A DNA stretch of 55,505 nt from a virus: positions 1 to 55,505 of the IMG/VR virus record IMGVR_UViG_3300049259_000022; one strand, written 5' to 3'. The notes beneath the pieces were generated by a model. That model was given only the letters and a program-made list of their open reading frames with translations. It was not told where the DNA came from and did not search any database. This document shows positions 49,748-55,505 of the stretch, in pieces. The translations under genes were made by a program, and so were the position numbers. Each line of letters starts with the position of its first letter. Positions within the stretch are counted from its first letter, which is position 1.

Positions 49748-50052
49748 TGGCTAGTGGTGACGTGGTCCTCGACGTGAGTTGTGCTGCAAAGTATACTCGC
49801 GTCGAGGATAATCCTGACATTCCAGGGACATCTGCCGAGCGGTGGGTTGCAGAGTTTTCAGGATCTATGCCGCATGCGGGGGCTACGATTCCCAACCTGT
49901 GGAATACTGATCACAAGGTGACTGTTACTGGAACCATTCCACCGGCCACCATCACTGACACCTACACCTCACCTGCAACTGTTTTTCATCCGGAACAAGA
50001 TGTCCCGTTCGAGCGCGAGAAGCAGTACCGAGTTCAGATCACGGAGGTCTGA
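49747..50052 (+). CDS. Hypothetical protein, possibly a head accessory
   Basis: 101 residues; ATG 49747 shares a base with the capsid stop (TGATG). Beta-rich and Thr/Pro rich (HKVTVTGTIPPATITDTYT), like small Ig-like phage head or tail accessory proteins. No named family. Confidence 0.65.
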   Translation: MASGDVVLDVSCAAKYTRVEDNPDIPGTSAERWVAEFSGSMPHAGATIPNLWNTDHKVTVTGTIPPATITDTYTSPATVFHPEQDVPFEREKQYRVQITEV

Positions 50053-50053
50053 C

Positions 50054-50245
50054 ATGGCAAAGAACAGCAGCAGCCGCCGAGGTGGTGGGGTTGTCATCCG
50101 GAGGACTCAGGGTCGTCCGGGCGGCACGAACACCAGCCTCGGCAAAGCGGTCGGAGTCCGCGCCATCGGGAGTCCGACTTCGAGCACCGGCAAGCACGGG
50201 ATCGACAAGAAGACCACGGTGGCGCCTCGCAAGACCGCGTCCTGA
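50054..50245 (+). CDS. Small basic protein
   Basis: 63 residues, Arg/Lys/Ser/Gly rich (AKNSSSRRGGGVVIRRTQG), one base after the previous stop. Likely disordered; may bind DNA inside the capsid or be a small head protein. It ends just before a strong hairpin. Confidence 0.55.
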   Translation: MAKNSSSRRGGGVVIRRTQGRPGGTNTSLGKAVGVRAIGSPTSSTGKHGIDKKTTVAPRKTAS

Positions 50246-50250
50246 TCACA

Positions 50251-50290
50251 CGAAAGGGGAGGCTGGAGAAGTCTCCAGTCTCCCCTTTCG
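50251..50290 (+). terminator. Rho-independent-like hairpin in the head operon
   Basis: CGAAAGGGGAG pairs with CTCCCCTTTCG (11 bp), with an inner CTGGAGA/TCTCCAG stem. It may reduce transcription after the capsid genes or act as a processing site. A few T bases follow. Confidence 0.65.
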
Positions 50291-50310
50291 CTTCGAGAAA
50301 CGAGAGGCAA

Positions 50311-50721
50311 ATGGCACAGAGCAAGAAGGTCGAAGACGAGCCGCAGGACGTGAGTGCCTACATCGGCACGGATCCGATCTACCAGAACTACTCTGACGAT
50401 CGCAACAAGCCCTTCAAGGCCGAGGCGGACGAAGACGAAGACGGCAACGACAACGAGGATGTTCTCGCTGCCGAAGGGCGTGCCTACGAGATCCAGGGTC
50501 AGCAGCGCGAAGCGGTCGGCCAGGACCCCGAGACGGGCGAGCAGGTGCTGACCGAGGAGGAAGTCCTCGAGCGCAACGCTCAGCTCAACGCTGGTCCGAA
50601 CATCCCATCGCGGGCGACTGGCGTCGAGGGCATCGAGCCGCACCTGACCCAGCCAGCCGAGGAGCCGGTGGAGTCCACCCCGCCACCTGCGCCGTCGGCT
50701 CCGACCGCCGACAACCAGTAG
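50311..50721 (+). CDS. Acidic disordered protein
   Basis: 136 residues, very acidic, including ADEDEDGNDNEDV. A Pro-rich C-terminus ends PPPAPSAPTADNQ. No globular core; possibly a head accessory or a DNA-mimic-like protein. First gene after the terminator. Confidence 0.55.
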   Translation: MAQSKKVEDEPQDVSAYIGTDPIYQNYSDDRNKPFKAEADEDEDGNDNEDVLAAEGRAYEIQGQQREAVGQDPETGEQVLTEEEVLERNAQLNAGPNIPSRATGVEGIEPHLTQPAEEPVESTPPPAPSAPTADNQ

Positions 50722-50734
50722 TCAGGAGACTGGG

Positions 50735-51238
50735 ATGGCCTACTGCGAAGCGAGCGACCTGCTCATCGGGAACATTCCCTTGTCGTCTCAGTATGGAGAC
50801 GGCACTGGGTTTGTTGACACTGCAACTGACGAGATGGACGTTGTCCTCGGTCAGCTGTACGAGACTCCGATCGTGCTGGCCGACACGCCTGCAAATAGGC
50901 CATCCCAGCTCTGGCTGAAGACGTGTAACAAGTTCATTGCTAGTGGCCGTCTGATTCTGGATATCGCCATTGCGGCCGAGGATGACAACCTGAATGCATA
51001 CGGTCTTAGTATGCTGAATCAGGGCCTCGCTATGCTGAAGGCGATCCAGGATGGGGCAGCTTCTATCACTGGAGCCACTCCACTCGACCCAAATGCTGGT
51101 GCATACCAGACTGGTCCTGTAATCTTCAATGAAGACTCGGAAAGCCTTGTCAAGGCTGGATATGAGTTCTTGCTTGACCCATGGGCTACTTCTGAATGGC
51201 CTCCGCACTTCGGTTCTGACGTAAGCCCGTACAGCTGA
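50735..51238 (+). CDS. Head-tail connector (DUF1320/Mu gp36-like)
   Basis: 167 residues from ATG 50735 (CAGGAGACTGGG upstream). A helical protein beginning MAYCEASDLL, as in DUF1320 and gp6-like connectors that cap the portal ring. Its location between head and tail completion genes supports this. Distant similarity only. Confidence 0.65.
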   Translation: MAYCEASDLLIGNIPLSSQYGDGTGFVDTATDEMDVVLGQLYETPIVLADTPANRPSQLWLKTCNKFIASGRLILDIAIAAEDDNLNAYGLSMLNQGLAMLKAIQDGAASITGATPLDPNAGAYQTGPVIFNEDSESLVKAGYEFLLDPWATSEWPPHFGSDVSPYS

Positions 51239-51759
51239 TGGCAAAGGGTAGCGGTTACGTCGATATCGACCTTACTGGAGATTCTCAGTATGTCGAGAAG
51301 ATGATCACCCATTTGGACCAGAAACTTGGCCCGCAGGGTCTGGTTTCGTTTCTTGCGATGAGTGTCTATCCATATCTGATAAAGCGCGCCAAGGAGCGAT
51401 TCCAGGGTGAAGGCGATGATGTGGTTGGTAAGTGGGCTCCTCTCGCGCCTGCTACGGAGGTCATCCGGCAGACGATGGGCTACGGGGGGGCTCATCCCAT
51501 CAACGTCCGGACTGGAGAGCTCGAACGCTATATTACTCAGGGCTCCGTTACCTCGTCAGTGCAAGCATCTGGACTCGGCGCCTTCCTGCAGCATCCAGCA
51601 AGTCCGCCTACCGGAAAGCTGAAGAGCAAAGTCAAGACTGCACAGCAAGGTGATCCATCGTTCGGGCGAGGTGTTCCGCCTCGTCCTGTTCTCGGCATGA
51701 ATGAGACTGATCTTGGTTTCATTATGACTGCCCTAGCCTTCTTTGTGGGGACGCCATGA
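51238..51759 (+). CDS. Virion morphogenesis/tail completion protein (Mu gpG-like)
   Basis: 173 residues, ATG sharing a base with the previous stop. The pattern FLAMSVYPYLIKRAKERFQGEGDDVVGKWAPLAPATEVIR at residues 38-77, then NVRTGELERYI and HPASPPTGKL, is typical of phage virion morphogenesis proteins needed for head-tail joining. Good match by pattern. Confidence 0.78.
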   Translation: MAKGSGYVDIDLTGDSQYVEKMITHLDQKLGPQGLVSFLAMSVYPYLIKRAKERFQGEGDDVVGKWAPLAPATEVIRQTMGYGGAHPINVRTGELERYITQGSVTSSVQASGLGAFLQHPASPPTGKLKSKVKTAQQGDPSFGRGVPPRPVLGMNETDLGFIMTALAFFVGTP

Positions 51760-52247
51760 TTGTTCCAGACACCGAGATCTTCCCTAATAACATCATCGAG
51801 CGCATGAGGGTTCGCATTCCCGTTGCGATTGATCCGGACGTAACAGTCGTACTTCGACCTCTTCGTCCTTCCGATCCGAATCAGTCGATCGGTCTATACC
51901 CCGACACCTGGGCGCCAGACGAGGAATCATTTGAGATGGCGCCTCAGATGAAAAACATTCCCACCCTGCAGGACTACCGGGTGTTTGTTCAGTCCTTTGT
52001 GAAGCACCAGGACGAGGCAACTGCAATTGGCACTCACGCTGTAATGGCAGAGCGCATCCGGGCAATGCTTTACGAGGATCAAACACTGCAGCTAGCATTC
52101 GGCGAGTTGATTGCCACGAGTGGCGGTAGGACTCACAAGGCAATGCGCTGGGGGCCTCGAGCTCAACGCTTCATGTCGAATGAGGTGCAGGGCTCTTTTC
52201 TTCAGAGCACCATCACCGAATTCTGGCTGCAAACCGCTACTCAGTAA
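51756..52247 (+). CDS. Tail terminator-like protein
   Basis: 163 residues, ATG overlapping the upstream stop. Alpha/beta protein with the layout and location of tail terminators (between the completion and tail tube genes), which cap the tail tube and bind the head. Sequence evidence is weak; the operon order carries the call. Confidence 0.55.
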   Translation: MIVPDTEIFPNNIIERMRVRIPVAIDPDVTVVLRPLRPSDPNQSIGLYPDTWAPDEESFEMAPQMKNIPTLQDYRVFVQSFVKHQDEATAIGTHAVMAERIRAMLYEDQTLQLAFGELIATSGGRTHKAMRWGPRAQRFMSNEVQGSFLQSTITEFWLQTATQ

Positions 52248-52259
52248 GGAAGGATTGAG

Positions 52260-52679
52260 ATGCCAACCAGCGAGCAAGACCTGGAAGCCCTGCATGATGC
52301 AAATCAGGATCTCCGCGAACAGATCGCGCAGGCCCAGAGTGCGCAGGCGCAGGCGCAGAACCAGGCGGAACTCGACACGCGTGCAGCTGACTTGAAGGTC
52401 GAGCAGGCCCGCTTGCAGGCCGAGCTCGACTCGGCTCTGGCAAATGTGTCGGTTACGGTCGAGGCGGCTGATGCGGCGGCCGAGAGAGCTGACGCTCCCG
52501 TCGAGACCGCGTACGAGAAGATGATGCGCGAGTCCGAGGAACTCAATGCGGCCGCTCAGGCGGAAGCTGACAAGGCGGCGGGCGTAAAGCCCAAGGCTAA
52601 TGGCTCCAGTAATGGCAGTCAGACGCCGCCGCCTGCTCCGAACGCCGGAACTGGCGACAACGGAAACGGAGGGCAGTAA
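52260..52679 (+). CDS. Coiled-coil protein upstream of tail tube
   Basis: 139 residues from ATG 52260 (AAGGAAGGATTGAG). Residues 5-100 are Gln/Ala/Glu-rich coiled coil; the C-terminus is Asn/Gly/Pro rich. Function unknown; possibly a tail assembly factor. Confidence 0.6.
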   Translation: MPTSEQDLEALHDANQDLREQIAQAQSAQAQAQNQAELDTRAADLKVEQARLQAELDSALANVSVTVEAADAAAERADAPVETAYEKMMRESEELNAAAQAEADKAAGVKPKANGSSNGSQTPPPAPNAGTGDNGNGGQ

Positions 52680-52682
52680 GCC

Positions 52683-53693
52683 ATGGGGTACTCTTCGCAG
52701 GCCGGTGCCGTAGGCTTCATGACGCAGGCCACGCCGGACACCTTCCCCGCGACTTTTGATACGGCGTCGCGGTTCATGAAGCTCCGGTCGGGTCAGCTGT
52801 CCCCGAATCGTGAGCTTCTGGTGACCGATCCCGAGATCGGTGGCGGTCGCGACACGGTGGACGCGTACCTCGGAGCGGTCGCCTACTCTGGGGACTACGA
52901 GGCGTACGTACGTCTCGAGGCACTCTGTACCATCATGAAGGCTGCCTTCGGAACGGCCGTGAGTGTCACCACGACTGGTGTTACCACGCATACCTTCACG
53001 CCTCTCGACAGCGCTACCCTGCCTTTCCTGGCGGTCCAGGAGAACATCGGCGGCGGACTCGAGAAGTTCAACTACACGGATGCTGTGGTCAACACCCTCC
53101 ACGTGGAGTGTGACGCCAACGGTTACCTGATGTGCACGTTCGGGATGATCGCTCGGAAGCAGACGGCTGGTATTACGCCGGATGCGACTCCGAGCTTCGA
53201 TGACAGCTTCCTGATCGTCGGCACGAACATCTCGGTCACGTATGGCGGCGTGACCCTTCCAGCGAAGTCGTTCTCGTTCGACATGACGAACAACTTCGAG
53301 GATGACGACTTCCGGCTGGGATCGTTCTTCATCGGTGATCTGACGGCGAAGTCGCGGGAGTTCACGGGTTCCGTCAGTATTCGCCCAACTGACTCCGTCC
53401 TCTGGAAGAAGGCCGTGAATGGCGCTGCTTCGGCGGTTGTTCCCGGTGGTCTGACTAACAAGGAGCAGTTGGTCATCACCATGACCACCTACGAGGATAT
53501 CGTGGCAGGTACGCCACTGACCAAGGAGTCGTTGACGCTGACGCTTCCCAAGGTGGCGCTGGAGCCGTATGGCCTCGAGCAGTCGGGTGACGACATCATC
53601 GAGAACGACATCAACTGGCGCGGCCTGCGGCCGGTGTTCGCGACTCCCGCGTGCACCGCCGTGATCAAGAATGGCCTCGCTGTGATCGTGTAG
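52683..53693 (+). CDS. Major tail tube protein
   Basis: 336 residues, with GGAGGG upstream of ATG 52683. Beta-sandwich-rich sequence with repeated Thr/Val strands (VSVTTTGVTTHTFTPLDSATLPFLAVQENIGGG) and an FSFDMTNNFEDDDF segment typical of long siphovirus tube proteins. Its hexamers form the tail tube. Followed by a terminator, as expected for a highly expressed gene. Confidence 0.82.
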   Translation: MGYSSQAGAVGFMTQATPDTFPATFDTASRFMKLRSGQLSPNRELLVTDPEIGGGRDTVDAYLGAVAYSGDYEAYVRLEALCTIMKAAFGTAVSVTTTGVTTHTFTPLDSATLPFLAVQENIGGGLEKFNYTDAVVNTLHVECDANGYLMCTFGMIARKQTAGITPDATPSFDDSFLIVGTNISVTYGGVTLPAKSFSFDMTNNFEDDDFRLGSFFIGDLTAKSREFTGSVSIRPTDSVLWKKAVNGAASAVVPGGLTNKEQLVITMTTYEDIVAGTPLTKESLTLTLPKVALEPYGLEQSGDDIIENDINWRGLRPVFATPACTAVIKNGLAVIV

Positions 53694-53705
53694 GACCGAT
53701 AGCAC

Positions 53706-53740
53706 ACCGGACCAGGATGCCGTTAGCTTCCTGGTCCGGT
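53706..53740 (+). terminator. Terminator after the tail tube gene
   Basis: Perfect 12-base arms 53706-53717 (ACCGGACCAGGA) and 53729-53740 with an 11-base loop, 13 bases past the stop. Flanking AGCAC/GTGCT adds pairing. Confidence 0.7.
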
Positions 53741-53795
53741 GCTGTGTTACCCTCCATCAACCAGATCCACGAAGCCTTTGAGAAGGGGCACCAGG

Positions 53796-54350
53796 ATGAC
53801 TGCACCATACACCGAACATGAGGGCGGCCTCGACCACTCGGGACACACCGTCGTCTCCGATAGCGAGCCGGGTCGCGAGCCTGAGGTTACGGTCTACGAG
53901 GACTACTGGGGCACCAAGGGCGAGAAGTTGCACTACATGCCCGACGGCAAGCAGTACTTCAAGATCAAGAAGATGAACGAGGGTGACCGGGCGAAGTACC
54001 AGTTCGAGTCTGGCATGCAGATGACCTCGATGCGGAAGACCGGCGACACCAAGATCGACATCAACCAGGCTAAGGATCGCGAGGCTCTGGTGTGCGCGGC
54101 GGTCATCGACTGGAGTCTGTTCAAGGATCAGTCGCCGGTGCCTTTCAACAAGGGCAGTCTGCGCGCCTGGATTCAGGGTGCCGACCCGAAGCTCCTCGAC
54201 AAGCTCCTCATGGACATCCGCAAGTTCAACCCGTTCCTGCAGGAAGATCTGTCGGTCAAGGAGATCGACGAGCAGATGCAGGAGCTGCGAGAGCTTCGTG
54301 ACGTTGCGGCGAAGCGCGAGGCTGAGGCGGATTTTTCACCGGCCAAGTAG
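53796..54350 (+). CDS. Tail assembly chaperone, zero-frame product
   Basis: 184 residues from ATG 53796 (GAAGGGGCACCAGG). Helical, acidic/basic (KKMNEGDRAKYQFESG; KEIDEQMQELRELRD). It precedes the tape measure gene, the standard place for the lambda gpG-type chaperone that coats the tape measure protein before tube assembly. The frame contains a slippery site at 54331-54337, so a longer frameshift product is expected. Confidence 0.8.
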   Translation: MTAPYTEHEGGLDHSGHTVVSDSEPGREPEVTVYEDYWGTKGEKLHYMPDGKQYFKIKKMNEGDRAKYQFESGMQMTSMRKTGDTKIDINQAKDREALVCAAVIDWSLFKDQSPVPFNKGSLRAWIQGADPKLLDKLLMDIRKFNPFLQEDLSVKEIDEQMQELRELRDVAAKREAEADFSPAK

Positions 54351-54574
54351 ACCTGTTCGTCAAGAACTCGCCAATCCCTGATCAGTGGCATGGCGCACTC
54401 GTTCTGATCAACTGGATGGTCATGACTCAGTTTGCCGTCTGGCCGGAAGCCGGTGGAATTCTGGATCAGGATCCTCTGTTCCTTCGAAGGCTACAGCAGT
54501 ATACGGCAGTCAAGAATGAACATGACAAGAAGGAGCGCGCCGCCGAGGAAGCGAAGGCGAAGCGTAAGAAGTAG
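53796..54574 (+). CDS. Tail assembly chaperone, -1 frameshift product (gpGT-like)
   Basis: At GAT-TTT-TCA (54330-54338) a Phe-tRNA on TTT (54333-54335) can slip back one base to TTT (54332-54334) and continue with TTC-ACC-GGC, adding 79 residues to a TAG at 54574. The extension (VKNSPIPDQWHGALVLINWM, later KKERAAEEAKAKRKK) has no start of its own, as in gpT domains. Programmed -1 frameshifting here is highly conserved across siphoviruses. The exact slip site is inferred. Confidence 0.8.
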
Positions 54575-54576
54575 AT

Positions 54577-54610
54577 CGCCCGGCATTGCTTGACAGAGCG
54601 ATGTCGGGCG
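54577..54610 (+). terminator. Hairpin before the tape measure gene
   Basis: CGCCCGGCAT (54577-54586) pairs with ATGTCGGGCG (54601-54610) with one G-U, then GTTTATCTTA. A partial terminator that would lower tape measure expression relative to the tube protein. Confidence 0.65.
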
Positions 54611-54684
54611 GTTTATCTTATCGCCTGCATTCGGGTACAGTGGAGACCCATAACTGGACCTTAAGGTCAGCGAGGAGATCCACT

Positions 54685-55505
54685 GTGCAGGGCTACATGA
54701 ACATTACCGTTCGTGTTGCGGCAGCTCGAGCCCAGGCGCAACTGAAGGCGCTTCAGGGCCAGGTCGCTTCCCTTGAGAAGGAACTCGGGAAGGGCAGTTC
54801 TGCAGCCGGTGGCTTCATCGGAGATAAGCACATCTCCGCGATGGCCAAGTGGGGTAATCAGGTCCAATGGACTGGCAGACAGATCAGTTACAACTTTACT
54901 CTGCCACTCGCTATCGCTGCTGGCGCTGCCGTAAAGTGGCAGCTTGCAAACGAGAAGGCCTTCACGCAAGTCCAGAAGGTCTATGGCGACACGCAGGCTG
55001 CTGCTGCCTTCTACATGAAGACCCAGAAGGGTCTTTCGCAGGAGATGGCAAACCAGAAGGCCACTGAGACATTCAATAACGAGCTCACTGCCCTTCAGAA
55101 GAACTTCAAGGCACTGAGTAATTACTACGGCGTAAACCAGGCCGAAGTAATTAACGTCGCCGCAGCTTGGGCTGCCGCTGGAGCGTCCGGTAAGGATCTC
55201 GCGGTAGCGACCGAGGCTACTATGAAGGCGATCATCCTCGGTGATATGGACTCGGCCTCTGCTACGCAGGCCTTGATTTCCATTCAGTCGCAGTATCAGC
55301 TGAACAGCGAAGAGTTGATGAAGACTCTTGCTCAGCTGAACGCAGTTGAGAACCAGACCGGCATTAGTATGCAGGGTCTGATTGAAGGCTTTGAGCGTGC
55401 AGCTGGAACGGCTCGGACGGCTGGAGTTTCCACTCGAGAACTCGCCGCCATGCTGGCCGCCCTCACGCCTGCTACCGGTTCCGCAGCCAATGCCGGTAAC
55501 GCACT
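54685..55505 (+). CDS. Tape measure protein, N-terminal part (cut by window edge)
   Basis: Open from GTG 54685 (GAGGAG seven bases upstream) to the window end, 273 residues visible. Starts with a helical, Ala/Gln-rich segment (VRVAAARAQAQLKALQGQVASLEKELGKG), then TLPLAIAAGAAVKWQLANEKA and a repetitive helical region with AAAWAAAGASGKDLAVATEA and TRELAAMLAALTPATGS, features of siphovirus tape measure proteins (TP901 family). It sets tail length and has a transmembrane-like segment. Most of the gene lies beyond the window. Confidence 0.88.
   Translation, partial: MQGYMNITVRVAAARAQAQLKALQGQVASLEKELGKGSSAAGGFIGDKHISAMAKWGNQVQWTGRQISYNFTLPLAIAAGAAVKWQLANEKAFTQVQKVYGDTQAAAAFYMKTQKGLSQEMANQKATETFNNELTALQKNFKALSNYYGVNQAEVINVAAAWAAAGASGKDLAVATEATMKAIILGDMDSASATQALISIQSQYQLNSEELMKTLAQLNAVENQTGISMQGLIEGFERAAGTARTAGVSTRELAAMLAALTPATGSAANAGNA

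Noticed and set aside
52092-53705. 537-codon minus-strand frame
   Set aside because: Antisense to the tail terminator, coiled-coil and tail tube genes. Arg/Leu/His-rich noise.

Overview
The window is part of a large, tailed (siphovirus-like) double-stranded DNA phage genome, most likely a phage of an actinobacterium or a similar moderately GC-rich Gram-positive host. The evidence is: densely packed genes with ATGA/GTGA start-stop overlaps; frequent GTG starts behind AGGAGG-like ribosome binding sites; a terminase-portal-protease-decoration-capsid-tail-tube-chaperone-tape-measure order; Gram-positive-style lipoprotein signals; and a DUF6011-like C-terminal motif seen in actinophages. The host is inferred and nothing in the sequence names it.

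Layout. About 1-32.5 kb is transcribed leftward (minus strand) and holds DNA metabolism and accessory genes. It starts with a truncated DNA methyltransferase, followed by a RusA-like resolvase, a DnaN-like sliding clamp, an oligoribonuclease-like exonuclease, an HTH protein, an SNF2-type helicase, a MazG-like protein, many small zinc-ribbon proteins, a protein with an SSB-type acidic tip, and a tyrosine recombinase. Next come a MoxR-type AAA+ ATPase and a 968-residue zincin/VWA protein, three tRNA genes (Met, Pro, Gly), and a run of small lipoproteins and single-pass membrane proteins (24-31 kb) among long inverted repeats. About 32.5-36 kb is a compositionally odd segment: a paralogue of the 27.9-28.9 kb gene, a membrane protein, and a 388-residue protein with no lysine at all.

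About 35.9-37.0 kb has no convincing gene. It carries eleven copies of a 15-bp palindrome (consensus GTTGCCnnnGGCAAC), five of the spacings being exactly 22 bp, followed by an AT-rich stretch with a (TA)10 tract and a 20-bp inverted repeat. The next operon (41.15 to 37.08 kb, leftward) encodes a primase-polymerase-like protein and a zinc-finger/P-loop primase-helicase. I therefore read 35.9-37.0 kb as the likely replication origin or a partition/operator locus. Two further copies of the palindrome lie in gaps at 32.68 and 34.13 kb.

From 41.46 kb to the right edge the structural genes run rightward from a candidate promoter at 41,253-41,281: an unassigned protein, large terminase, DUF935-like portal, Com-like zinc finger, protease/scaffold, decoration protein, major capsid protein, connector and tail completion proteins, tail tube, tail assembly chaperone with a probable -1 frameshift, and the start of the tape measure protein.

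The most interesting items are the palindrome array, the MoxR/zincin-VWA pair, the paralogous pair of single-gene units, the lysine-free protein, the integrase overlapped by an acidic open frame, and the repeated long stem-loops in front of accessory genes. All functional calls come from motifs recognised by eye; no database search was run.
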